Position numbers and translations under genes: made by a program. Shown here one piece after another: positions 1 through 9,925 of a DNA stretch of 64,000 nucleotides. The DNA is taken from the NCBI GenBank assembly GCA_002778215.1, contig PCDM01000002.1, positions 1,054,001 to 1,118,000 on the forward strand, in the 5' to 3' direction. Origin of the DNA: Esteya vermicola. Its lineage: Eukaryota > Ascomycota > Sordariomycetes > Ophiostomatales > Ophiostomataceae. Every line of letters begins with the position of its first letter. The stretch's first letter is position 1. Below the pieces are notes generated by a model, which was not told the DNA's origin, did not search any database, and worked only from the letters and a program-made list of their open reading frames with translations.

Positions 1-596
1 GTCGATCGAGACCGTCTCGCACACGGCGGAATGGACGCCCCGTCCCGAGAAACGGCTTTTTTGTGGCATGCCGCACCGGTTGGGATGCTAGGTTGGGATG
101 GGGCCCGCTCGATGCAGGGCTGTCTGGCAGAGATGTCGACGATGCTTGCTTGGCATCCATGGCACAGCAGAGCTCGACTAGGACCTCCTATAGTCTGACA
201 AAATGACTGGTGTGTCCAGACGGTGTGTCAAGCATCGTTTTCTCGAGTCTATTGCCCATCGAAGGGAAGTGGGCTGGCAAGACTATCCATAAAATGGCGG
301 GAGCTGTCAGCGCGGTGTGGGCGTAAAAGTGTGCATGGGTGTGTCTCTATCCGACAAGAGCCTCAAGACAACACGTTCAGCTTGCCAGAATGGGTAAGAG
401 CGCCGAAGCGTGCAGCTCTTGAGTGTGTCCAGACAGCTCCAGATGGATGTCAGCCTTCAGCCTTCAGCCTTCAGCCCCCCCCCCCCCCCCCCCCTCTCCC
501 AATGTGCCGTGTCAGGCTGTTGTTCCGTTTTTGCGTTCCCTTTCGATTCCTCGAATGTTCTGTTTTCTGCTTTCCAGCCATTCTCAGTCTCTTGTC
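1..596. other. Upstream region of the first AAA gene
   Basis: No supported gene. The notable content is a short tandem heptamer array followed by a 20-nt poly-C run about 100 bases before the first start codon. The open frames crossing this stretch have no recognisable protein features and overlap low-complexity sequence. Confidence 0.6.
452..494. repeat. Heptamer repeats running into a C20 homopolymer
   Basis: Three to four copies of CAGCCTT run directly into an uninterrupted run of 20 C (475-494). It lies in the presumed 5' leader of the AAA ATPase gene at 597. Such runs are prone to slippage, so the exact length may be polymorphic or a read error. A C23 run lies upstream of the TPR gene at 54188. 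Confidence 0.85.
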
Positions 597-2232
597 ATGA
601 CCATGGCACTTTATGAGGAGACAGACAATGTGACGGACGGCGTTTCGGTCGACGACTACTACAGAATCATTGTCGGTAGGATTGGGAATCTGGACAACCA
701 CGGCGGAGAAAGAGTCCGGAACGGCAATGCCGAGGCCACCGCTGCCGAGGCCACCACTGACGAGCCAAGCACGGCACCAAACCATGGCCAGGACATCCAA
801 GACCAGGACATCCCACACATTACGATCCGTACGCCCACCCTGGTGCTCGAAGAGAGGCCCTCTGTAGACACGGCGCCGCACCCAGCACCCGATCAGCGAC
901 TGGCGGCCCAGAGACCGCCACGGCCCGAGAGCAGGGGCGCCTACGAGCCACCGCCGACCCGAGAAGACGTGGACTGGTCGAGTGTGGGGCATTACGACAA
1001 GTGTCTCAACGCCGACGATGCCTACTCGGTGGCCGAGTCCCATGTCCGGGAGAGCAACATGCAGCCGAGCTGGGCGCGTGCGCGGCAGAACGACGGCCAC
1101 GGCGGCTCTGACGAGGACAGCCTGCCGGGCGGACGGCGGCTGCCCGACGACGAGCTCTACGACAGCGACCTCGACTCGCAGCCAGACAATCCGGGCAATG
1201 TCAAGCGGGAGCACCACAAGAAGATGCAGCGGTGGCGAGGCCTGGCCAGCAACCGCTACGAACGCATGCTGCTCGAGTGCATCGTCAACATTGGTGTGTC
1301 TGCGGACGGCCTGGCCTGATCTTGCTTGATCTTCGAAAAATCAATTGGAAAAGTCCATTGCTGACCTGCGCCCTCGCCCAGACTCCATTCCGCCCGACTA
1401 CCAAAACATCCACGTCGACCGCGCCATCATCGACCGCCTCGAGCAGGTCACCAGCCTCTCCCTGCGCCGCACCCGCGCCTTTGACCACGGCGTCCTCCGC
1501 GACAACAAAATCACCGGCGCCGTCCTCTACGGCCCCCCCGGCACGGGCAAGACGCTGCTGGCCAAGAGCCTCGCCCGTACGTCCCACTACAACATGCTCG
1601 CCACGGCCACCAGCGAGCTCTGGCAGAAATGCCACGGCGAGGACGAGAAGGTCATCAAGGCCGTCTTCTCGCTCGGCCGCAAGATGCATCCCTGCATCAT
1701 CTTCCTCGACGAGGCCGACGCCATGCTCGGCGCCCGCAAAGCTGGCGAGAAGCGGCATATCCGGTCCATGATCAGCCAGTTCTTGCAAGAGTGGGACGGC
1801 CTGGGCAGCGGCGGAAAGCAGGCGCCGTTTCTCCTGCTCGCCACCAACCGCCCGTTCGACCTCGACCCGGCCGTCCTCCGCCGCGCACCCGTGCAGATCG
1901 AGCTGGGCATGCCCGGCTTCCCGCAGCGCCTGGGCATCCTGCAGCTGCTCCTCGGCGGCGAGAAGCTCGACGACGGTGTCAACTGCGCCCAGCTGGCCGC
2001 CCAGACGCACGGCTACTCGGGCTCGGACCTCAAGAACATGTGCGTGCAGGCGGCCACGCTGGCCGTGTCCGAGCAGAAGATGGACACGCACGAGCGGGTC
2101 CTCACGCAGCTGCACTTTCACAGAGCGCTCAAGATGATTCGACCCGTGGCCCTGACAGCGACGATGCGGAACGAGTTTGCGCGGTTTGGGCGCCAGGAGG
2201 TGGCCGGCACGGGAGGAGAAGCGGAGGAGTGA
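597..2232 (+). CDS. AAA+ ATPase with disordered N-terminus
   Basis: Putative ATP-driven remodelling enzyme of the AAA family, resembling the single-AAA fungal proteins related to MSP1/katanin-type ATPases. One intron is inferred (about 1296-1353), giving about 525 aa. Residues 1-220 are acidic, Pro-rich and low complexity. The AAA module follows, with Walker A GPPGTGKT near residue 293, Walker B IIFLDEAD near 348 and a sensor-1 like ATNRPFDL. The second-region-of-homology segment has LRRAP but a weak distal arginine. There are two in-frame ATGs, at 597 and 603. The intron donor is not ideal: GTGTCT is needed for phase, while the better GTGTGT two bases earlier would break the frame. The substrate is unknown. 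The next gene, in the same direction, is also AAA+. Confidence 0.75.
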
Positions 2233-2702
2233 TTGGCCAGTTGGACAGAAAGGCATATATATACAATGACATACAACGTACTGTGACTGGGCCGACCTCC
2301 TATTGATTCTTGCGTCGTTATCTGTTCAGCTGCGTGCTTTCAATGTGCTGACACGTTGTGATAGGCTGATGAGTATCTGCCGTCAGCAGCGAGCGAAAAC
2401 AGGGTGTTTGCGACATATTCTCAGCGTATCCAGGGTGCCCACGTACGGAGTAGCTGCTCCGTTCAGCTTTTGCGAAGATCAGTCCTCTTTTGTACGCGTA
2501 CATGGTAGGTCTCCATAGTAAACTGCCACCTCCTTTTTCAGCAGTGACACCCCTCCATCTATTAGCGACACCCCCGGAGAGCCAGGCATACACTCCCGCC
2601 CGAGAACCAGCTCTGGGAGCTGTGTGCACAATTTAGGCCTTTGTTTTCTGAATTGCCCCCAACTTTGGCGCATCGACAGACCTCTGCCGTTGCACATACG
2701 CC
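2233..2702. other. Intergenic region between the two AAA genes
   Basis: Presumed terminator of the upstream AAA gene and promoter of the downstream one. No RNA gene, repeat or conserved coding segment is recognised. Confidence 0.5.
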
Positions 2703-5700
2703 ATGGCCGCCGTCAAGGAGACTCCATCATCCGACGAGATTGTGCTCTCCGGAGAGAATCTCGAGACGTCTGCAGAGGGGACATTTGTCATGGTATCCAA
2801 TAGTGAAAATGATGCTCTGGACACGGGAGTGCTGGACCTGGATCAAGGCGTGGGCGACGATACTGCCGACGGAGTGTCTGACGGAGTGTCTGATGAAGAG
2901 CTAACACCCAGCGATAATCATTCCGTGGTCAAAATTCCAGCCGATGTGCCTGCGGATGCACGTCACTCTGACGTGACTAGCGCTCGGACAGATGACCCTC
3001 AGGCAGAGCATATCAAGGAAGATGAGCACTCCAAGGAAGACGAGCCATCGCGTGACGAACGGCCAAATAGTCAGACGGGAGAAGAAGCAGCCACGACAAA
3101 GAGCTCGACGGAACAAACAGCCCCTTACGACACCGAGGACATGTCCGAATTGGATGCATCACCCCCTTCTCAGCAGCCTGACTTGGCAAGGGCTGCATCA
3201 GGAAAGACGGGCACAGACACCGCAGCAAGTGATGCGCCGCCGTCGACACACAATGAGGGCGACGACAGCGACGGCAGTGATGACAGCAATGAGCGCGACG
3301 ACAGCGACGGCAGTGATGACAACAATGAGCGCAAATCTTGTAAAACCTTGAAATTGAAAGAATGGCTCGACATCGTCGCCACTCAATTGACCATATCCAA
3401 CCATACGGCCTCGCCTGCTCAGATGGAATGGGATCGGCAAAAGCGGGACAGCAGTGCCGAGTGCGAGGCAGTCGATATGGTCATGAAGCTGGTGGGGCGA
3501 GAGGACGTAAAGCAGTTCTTTCTGACCATGTACATCCGTCTCAGAGAAGCCCTGGACAGCCGTCGACGAATATCCTTTCCAGACTTGAATTTGTGGATAG
3601 TAGGAAATCCCGGCAGTGGTGAGTGGCGTCCCCATGATCTCTCGTGTGTATTTACAAACACTAAGTTGGACTGCTAGGAAAGCGCACCATTGCCAATATC
3701 TACGCCGCCTTTCTGCAGGAGATGATGCCATCTACCTTCGATGACCGAAGACGTCTTTCTGGTCAGTCCTATCCAGATGCCGAATGGCACGTCAACTACT
3801 ACGACAAAGATGTGGTCCTCTTCGAGAATACCCAAGTCATAGTGATAGACGATGACAGTGTTCCCTGCCGGTTCTACAATAATATTTACAAGTTGAACCG
3901 CTGGAAAATGGCATTTGTGGCCACGGGAAACACCGGGGGTGCCATGCCGGATCTGGAGTCGTCTCCGTACTACAAGACGACCTTTCGCCACCGACTCACC
4001 CTCCAGGACTACGACCTGGGCGAGGTGCACACGCTGGCCTGCAGCCGCCTCAGGAGCCACGACTTTCAACTCGAGGGCGGCTGGGACAGCGAGTATCTGC
4101 GGGTGGCCATGAAACGACTGGTGAGAGCCGAGCAGTCCGCCATATTTGGCAACATGCACACGATAGACACGGCCGTCTCGGCCATGATGGAGCGGCACGT
4201 GCAACGCGTCATGCGAGGGGTGGGGGAGGAAGGAGAGACACGAGGCCTCGGCTTTCTGAGTCTGGTGGACATTCTCGGCCCCAAACCTTCCGACAGCATT
4301 CCCAGTGATGCGTGGAGGGCGCTCGAGTCTATGGTCGGTCTGGAGCCCGTAAAAAATGCCATCCGGGAACTGCAGGGGCTGGCCGGCGTCAACTACGAAC
4401 GGGCCGTCCAGGGACGAGAACCCATCAAGCCGTCCCTCAACAATGTGTTTCTCGGGCCGCCGGGCACGGGGAAGACGACAGCGGCTCGGCTCTACGGACA
4501 GATCCTGGCCGACATGGGCCTGCTCTCCAGCCGAGAGGTGGTCTATACGACACCCAGCCAATTCATAGGCAAACTTACCGGGGACTCGGAACACAATACA
4601 CGCTCGATCCTTACCTCCGCCCGGGGCAAGGTACTCATCATTGACGAGGCGCATTCGTTCTTCTTAGGATCCACCGCCACGACCGGCACCAGCAGCAACG
4701 ACACAGACTCGTATCGCCTCGGCATCATCGACACGCTCGTCTCGCTGGTCGACGGCCAGCCGGGGGCCGACCAGTGCGTGCTGCTGCTGGGATACACGGA
4801 GCACATGCGGGAAATGTTCCAAAAGGCCAACCCGGGCTTGCAGAGGCGCTTCCCCCTCGACAAGGCCTTTGTGATGGAAAACTTTAGCGTCGAGGCGTTG
4901 ATGCAGATTCTGGACCAGAAGATGGCCGAACAGCAAGTGAGCGCCACGGACAAGGCGCGACAGGTGGCCCAGGAGGTGCTGACCCGGGGCCGGGATCGGC
5001 CGAATTTCGGAAACGGCGGCGACGTGGACAATCTCTTGAGCCGCGCCAAGACGGCGTGTCGGGCCCGGCGAAGAAAAGAGGCGGAAGAAAAAGAGGCTCG
5101 AGAGGCAGAAGAATCCACCGCATCCCGGTTCTTCTACGACGACATGGAGCTGCAGCCCCAGGACTTTGACGAGAACTACGACCGCGACCTCACGGCGCCC
5201 GCGCGCTGTGACGAGCTGTTCCGGCCCCTCGTCGGCTTCGACAGCATCCGCAACCAGTTCCGCGGGATCCAGCAGACGGCCGTGCACATGCGCCGCCACG
5301 GCCGCGACCCGCGCGCGTGCATCCCCTTTACGTACATCTTCAAGGGCCCGCCCGGCACCGGCAAGACACACACGGCGCGCATCCTCGGCCAGATCTTTTA
5401 CGACATGGGCTTCCTGTCCGCGCCCGAGGTCATTGACATTTCCGCCACCAATCTCATCGGCATGTACCAGGGCCACACGGGCCAAAAGGTCATTGAGCTC
5501 TTTGACCGGGCTCTGGGCAAGGTGCTCTTCATCGACGAGGCCTACCGCCTAACCACCAAGCCCGGCAGCGACGCCTCCTACCAGGAAGAGGCGGTGGGGG
5601 AGATGGTCGACTGCCTGACGAAGCCGCGCTACGCCCGCAAGCTAATGGTCGTCCTGGCCGGCTACGAGCGCGACATGGACCGTCTGCTGCGCGTGAATAC

Positions 5701-6103
5701 CGGCCTGCGCAGCCGATTCGCGGCCGAGGTCTCCTTTCCGGTCTTCGACGGACTGCAGTGCTACGCCCACCTGCGCACGTGTCTGCGGCAGCACGACGTG
5801 GACATCCAGGACCACGACGCGGCGACGCACGAAGAGCGCGAGACGGTTATGCGGCTGTTCCGCAAGCTCGGCATGACCTACGGCTGGGCAAATGCGCGGG
5901 ATGTCGAGACGCTGGCGCGGTCGGTGGCCACGCACATCTACGAGGACCCGGAAAAGGCTCTTGGCAGAGAGCCCAGGGACGTCGGGGGGCACAGCGGGGA
6001 CGGGCATCCCGACAGGGCCACGTTTGCCGTGACAACGGCGACGGTAATTGGATTCATGAAGACCATGTTGAAGCAGCGGATTCGGGGCGGAGGGGGGAGC
6101 TAA
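2703..6103 (+). CDS. Large triple-AAA ATPase (CbxX/CfqX, SpoVK-like)
   Basis: Two exons, with an intron at 3619-3677 (donor GTGAGT, acceptor CTAG) that joins exactly inside the first P-loop, giving about 1113 aa. Residues 1-200 are acidic and Ser/Thr-rich with a 12-residue tandem repeat. AAA module 1 has a P-loop GNPGSGKRT at about 301 and a Walker-B-like IVIDDD; it looks degenerate. Modules 2 and 3 are typical of the CbxX/SpoVK clade: P-loops GPPGTGKT at about 565 and 862, Walker B LIIDEAH and LFIDEAY, and the family's GYxxxM segments (LLLGYTEHM, VLAGYERDM). Bacterial relatives remodel Rubisco or act in sporulation; the role of fungal multi-module versions is unclear. A charged coiled segment (about residues 775-795) links modules 2 and 3. 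Module boundaries are firm; substrate and location cannot be inferred. Confidence 0.85.
3261..3332 (+). repeat. Two tandem 36-nt units inside the triple-AAA gene
   Basis: Two 36-base units differing at a single position encode two 12-residue acidic Ser/Asp-rich units in the disordered N-terminal part of the triple-AAA protein. Copy number is in frame and could vary without breaking the gene. Confidence 0.9.
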
Positions 6104-6277
6104 TGGTTCATTATTTGTCTGTTGGATTTTCGTTGTTTATTGGAATCGGGTGTGCTGTCCGTGGACTAACTAGCTAAAAGAGAACCAATCCTCTTCTAAC
6201 ACATATAGAACAGGACCTCATATGGCCTGACAAATTGATAGGCAAGGATGAAAAGAGGCATCTGGTCACCCGGCGGC

Positions 6278-6820
6278 CTACTCCTTCTCTTCAAAAGGCC
6301 GCGACGTGTAGTTCTGGACGCCCTTCTCACTCGGGTAGATGCCATTGTCGACCATGTCCGCTGTCGTCTTGAGGGCAAAATCCATGAACTGCCGGACCGC
6401 AAAGTTGTCGGCCCAGCCCTTCGCCTGCAGCTGCGCCATGGCCTGCTCGGTCCAGCTGACACAGTTCTCCACGGGGACGACGCCAGGACGGGGCTGCGGA
6501 ACGGCCTGCAGCAGCTTGCATACCTGCTCCGACCCGACGCCGCTCGGCAGCTTTCCAATCAGGATGCGCTGGATCAGGCCGCCGCTGCGCGACCAATCGG
6601 TGCTGCGATACTCAAAGGTCCAGCCGCCCGAGCCGGGCATGTTGGCGTAGACGTCCTGCTCGACGGCCTCGAGCATATGGCCAGACCCGTGGCTGTCCTT
6701 TGACTGGACCCAGATGCCCCAGTGGAAGCGTGCGTAGCCGAGCTGGCGGCCCTCTTCCGTCCGCGAGATGTTCTGACGGAAGTAGACCGAGACAAAGACG
6801 CGGTCCTTGTTGCGGCCCAT
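6278..6820 (-). CDS. Fungal DUF6914-like protein of unknown function
   Basis: Single-exon gene, 180 aa, starting MGRNKDRVFVSVYFR. It begins with strands containing RVFVSVYFRQN and ARFHWGIWVQSK, followed by GSGHMLEAVEQD and WTFEYRSTDW. This pattern recalls the small fungal DUF6914 family (recalled, not searched). The C-terminal half has a conserved-looking NCVSWTEQAM segment and ends GVQNYTSRPFEEKE. There is no signal peptide or membrane span, so it is probably cytosolic. It converges tail to tail with the triple-AAA gene, whose stop is about 175 bases away. No catalytic assignment is possible, although the spaced His, Cys and Trp could suggest a papain- or NlpC-like fold; that is a guess. Confidence 0.65.
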   Translation of the reverse strand: MGRNKDRVFVSVYFRQNISRTEEGRQLGYARFHWGIWVQSKDSHGSGHMLEAVEQDVYANMPGSGGWTFEYRSTDWSRSGGLIQRILIGKLPSGVGSEQVCKLLQAVPQPRPGVVPVENCVSWTEQAMAQLQAKGWADNFAVRQFMDFALKTTADMVDNGIYPSEKGVQNYTSRPFEEKE

Positions 6821-7320
6821 GGTGACTGTAGATGCACGTTGGTATTCGCCGACTGTCGTGAGAGGGATCCAGTGTATCTTACTTTAGTTGGTTCTCTTTG
6901 CGTCACCATATTGGGAGTCAGAGCGTGTGACTGAATGGAATTTCAGTTATATTGAGTGCAAGGTACGTACCATGACATGTGTCATGGTAGGCCTTGCTTC
7001 GACACTCTCTACTTTGTAAGACCATATAAGTAGACATATGTGAAGTATGAGAAGAAAAGAAGAATTAATTGTTTTCTGACGAGTTGGATCCGATTACCTC
7101 ATCGTGAAAGAACCGCCTCACGTAATCATAGATTACGTCTAGTGCGTGTCGTATATTCTAAATTCCGTACTATCTAAAACTACGGAGTAGTAGCTCCCTT
7201 TAGTGCGTCTAAAAGTGGGTCATCCGACCTTACCCCGTAAAGTTCGAGACCTGGCACTATAAAAAGGTACGTACTCTCAACCCCATGCCAAACATTCGAC
7301 AACACAGCAAACCACATGCA
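6821..7320. other. Divergent intergenic region with a TATA box
   Basis: AT-rich region between the minus-strand DUF6914-like gene and the plus-strand phosphotransferase gene. It contains several short inverted motifs (for example around 7121-7137) and a TATA box near its right end. No coding content is seen. Confidence 0.55.
7258..7265 (+). promoter_or_regulatory. TATA box of the APH-type gene
   Basis: TATAAAAA lies 63 bases before the ATG at 7321. The usual TATA-to-start distance would put transcription initiation at or after about 7285-7295. That makes the in-frame ATG at 7285 an unlikely start and favours 7321. Confidence 0.6.
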
Positions 7321-8259
7321 ATGACCGACTCTCCCTCGCGCCGGCGCACCCCTCTGCACCTGCGGCTGCAGATTCTCTTGGCCAGATGGCTATGCGGCGG
7401 CAAACGCTCCGGCAACGTCTACTTCCTCCCGCGCAACCGCGTCGCCAAGCTCGACGCCTACAGCCACGAGCTGGACGCGATGGAGTTTGTCCGGCACAAC
7501 ACGAGCATCCGCGTCCCCAAGGTCTACAAAGCCTACGGCGTGCATGACGGAAGGCAGCATCTCGTCATGGAGAGGCTGCCGGGACGCCCGGCCTACGGCG
7601 TCCTCAAGGACTGGACGCCGCAGCAGACCGACACGTTTGGCCGCGACCTGGCCGACATCATCACGCAGCTGCGCGATCTGAAGCCGCCTGCGTCGTGCTC
7701 GTCCTCTTCGTCTAGAAAACTGATCGGCTCGGCGTCTGGCGGTGCCAACCGGGATGGGCGCCTCAGCTGCCATCCGTTTGGCCCGTTTGCCTCCATCGCC
7801 GCATTCCACACCTACCTGCGCTTCGGGCGGCCCCTCGAGCACTGGGAAGACAAGGCGGCCGTCATGAAGGTTCACGGCCGGCCAGAAGACTACTACGCCA
7901 TCAAGTTTGCTCATGCCGACCTCGTGCCCACGAACATCCTCGTCGACGACGACGCGCATATTGTCGGCGTCGTCGACTGGGAGTTTGCCGGCTGGTATCC
8001 CGAGTACTGGGAGTATACCAAGGCCTTTTTCACCGAGATGCGCCCGCAGTATGACAACTTCTACCGCGCCTTCGAGACACAGCCGGGCATCCACAAGTAC
8101 CCCGACGAGTTCGCCTGCGAGAAGGTCATCTGGATGCGCATGTTCTCGCCATTTGCCTACTGCGATCCGCCCTGGCAGCCGGGTGACGACGGCAAGCCAA
8201 AGACGACAGACGCTCCCGCCAGTACCGTCTCCGAACTGAGCGCTGCTATCCATACTTGA
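7321..8259 (+). CDS. APH-family phosphotransferase
   Basis: 312-aa protein of the aminoglycoside phosphotransferase/choline kinase-like fold (PF01636 type). Visible motifs: the N-lobe VYFLPRNRVAKLD with a candidate ATP-binding Lys, the hinge-like HLVMERLPGRPAYG, the catalytic loop AHADLVPTNILVDD (Asp and Asn in HxDxxxxN spacing), and the metal-binding VVDWEFAGWYPEYWEYTK, where VDWE replaces the kinase DFG. Fungal genomes hold many such proteins; small-molecule or protein substrates are possible and antibiotic resistance should not be assumed. No intron is needed. The start at 7321 is preferred to the in-frame ATG at 7285 because of the TATA box position. Confidence 0.8.
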   Translation: MTDSPSRRRTPLHLRLQILLARWLCGGKRSGNVYFLPRNRVAKLDAYSHELDAMEFVRHNTSIRVPKVYKAYGVHDGRQHLVMERLPGRPAYGVLKDWTPQQTDTFGRDLADIITQLRDLKPPASCSSSSSRKLIGSASGGANRDGRLSCHPFGPFASIAAFHTYLRFGRPLEHWEDKAAVMKVHGRPEDYYAIKFAHADLVPTNILVDDDAHIVGVVDWEFAGWYPEYWEYTKAFFTEMRPQYDNFYRAFETQPGIHKYPDEFACEKVIWMRMFSPFAYCDPPWQPGDDGKPKTTDAPASTVSELSAAIHT

Positions 8260-8439
8260 GTGTGTCTCACAAGTCAATTTCCAACGAAGGATATCAAACT
8301 ACACATGTCAGGTAGAAATGTAAGAAAACCGCATCTGCTTCTTGAATGCAAAATGCAGACAGGGCAGCACGTCCCTTGATGGCGTAATAAAAAAGTCTGA
8401 GAATCGTCTGATAGAGTACAATAAAACAAGGCAATTCAA

Positions 8440-9300
8440 CTACCATTCCTCTCTTTCTGCGTCTGGACTCTTTGGGATCACCCAGATCTCATTCCCGTCG
8501 TCAGCCAACGTATGCTCCTCCAACTCCTCGTCATCCTCCTCAATCTCATCCACCTCCACCGCAAGCGGGACATCCCTGGGGCTATGAACCGAGTTATCAA
8601 GCCCGACAAGCGTCGCTCCCCGGTGGTGGGCTTCCGCGGCAACCCCACTGCCCCAAAGGAACGTCGGCAGCCCTCTCTTGAACTGGAGCCTCTTGACGCG
8701 AATCCCAAAGACAAAATCGTCCGACGTCTCCCACTTGACCGCGTCGTCCTTTTCTGTAGTCCGCTTGACCTTGGGCAAAACCTCCAACGGCACGCCTCCG
8801 GGCTGGCTGACCCCGACCTCCGCGGCCACAGTGCAGCTGCGCCCCCTGCTGGTGGACACGGCCGGGCCGCGCGCAATCTTCAGCCCTGTGATCATGTAGA
8901 CCGGCTCGTAGCCGCCGCCCTCGACAAACGCCCGCACGTCTGGGACGTTCATGCTGTCCGTCACGTATCGTTTCGTGGCCGTGAAAGACATCTCGTCGAG
9001 GTGCTCAAAGCGGAAGGTGTCGGTGCTGCTGCTGGATGTCGAGAGAGACAGGGCACCGCCGAGGCCCGCGGCGCCTAGGAACGTAGCCCAGATACCGTAT
9101 TGGCCGCTGTCGAGCTGGGAGCGGGTGGCGGTGAATCCGCTCGTGCGGTGGTCGAAGACTCGCCCCGGGAGAGGGAGGCGGCAGTCCTCGTTCACAGGCT
9201 CGACATCGATGAGGTTGTCGATGATGGTACCGAGGTGGAGGGGCCCGTTGGGAGGAGGCTGGATGGTGAAGCGAGGAGCTAGGTGGAATGTTGGTTTCAT
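8440..9300 (-). CDS. Putative fungal gasdermin-like pore-forming protein (S8-linked)
   Basis: 286 aa from the ATG at 9300; an in-frame ATG at 9366 would add 22 poorly conserved residues. No signal peptide or classical membrane span. The predicted all-beta-rich core resembles the gasdermin N-domain: RFEHLDEMSFTATKRYV, then a helix with DVRAFVEGGGYE, then YEPVYMITGLKIARGPAV, a series of alternating strands with TSRGRSCTVAAEVGV, and the closing strand DDFVFGIRVKRLQFKRG. This order parallels the gasdermin pattern in which a VYxVTE-like strand precedes amphipathic strands and a final AFR-like strand. A C-terminal tail of about 70 residues includes a very acidic stretch (VEVDEIEEDDEELEE). The size matches HET-Q1-type fungal gasdermins (about 280 aa) with a short C-terminal extension. 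The S8 protease gene lies just upstream on the same strand. The similarity was judged by eye and needs a structure-based check. Confidence 0.55.
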   Translation of the reverse strand: MKPTFHLAPRFTIQPPPNGPLHLGTIIDNLIDVEPVNEDCRLPLPGRVFDHRTSGFTATRSQLDSGQYGIWATFLGAAGLGGALSLSTSSSSTDTFRFEHLDEMSFTATKRYVTDSMNVPDVRAFVEGGGYEPVYMITGLKIARGPAVSTSRGRSCTVAAEVGVSQPGGVPLEVLPKVKRTTEKDDAVKWETSDDFVFGIRVKRLQFKRGLPTFLWGSGVAAEAHHRGATLVGLDNSVHSPRDVPLAVEVDEIEEDDEELEEHTLADDGNEIWVIPKSPDAEREEW

Positions 9301-9925
9301 GTTGGATGTGGTGGTTCTCGAGGCTGGTTTTAGATCCGTGGTTCTCTTGTGAAGAGAAGGGGTCATGGTCCAGCCCACCACCTTCCTTTCGACCACCCAT
9401 ATTCAGAAAGTTTTCTTGAGCGGGCACCAATCATACGAGGAGCGTATGGCTGCCTGAAAACCATTCAGGCTCAAACAGCTAAACGCACAGTTTCACGGTA
9501 TGCCGTACACCCCTCTACGGGCGTACGAAACCAGGCCGTCTCGTCGTGGAATTCCTGCAGAGCTAAAACCAGCCACACTAGCCATGTAATGGCTCTCTCC
9601 CAGTGTCATAGTAATAGGCTTTGCCCAACCTTGCATCACGTGAGCAGACAGGTGACTAACCCGACCCGACTCGGGTCCGTGAGATGACAACCCCTGCTAC
9701 GGGTCGCTGGCAGAAAGCTGTATATAAGGGGCAGTCGTGCCATGGCTAGTTTCTCTCTTGTTCTGAAGTGCTTTCAATAGAATGTTTTCATGCCTCCCTA
9801 CTCGCAGTCTACGCATAGGTAGCCAGCAGTATGACGAAGGCTGTAGGGCAAAACCCTTTCCTATAGGAATATTTAAGTAGTACACTGCAGTCCTTTGTCA
9901 ACCTTGATTTGTTCTCCATCTCTCT
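9301..9925. other. Intergenic between gasdermin-like and S8 genes
   Basis: Presumed promoter of the gasdermin-like gene and 3' region of the S8 gene. It contains plus-strand TATATAAGG near 9720, whose orientation does not fit either neighbour. No gene is seen. Confidence 0.5.

Noticed and set aside
7285..7320. Start of the APH-type protein at 7285
   Set aside because: It lies about 27 bases after the TATA box, i.e. at or before the likely transcription start.
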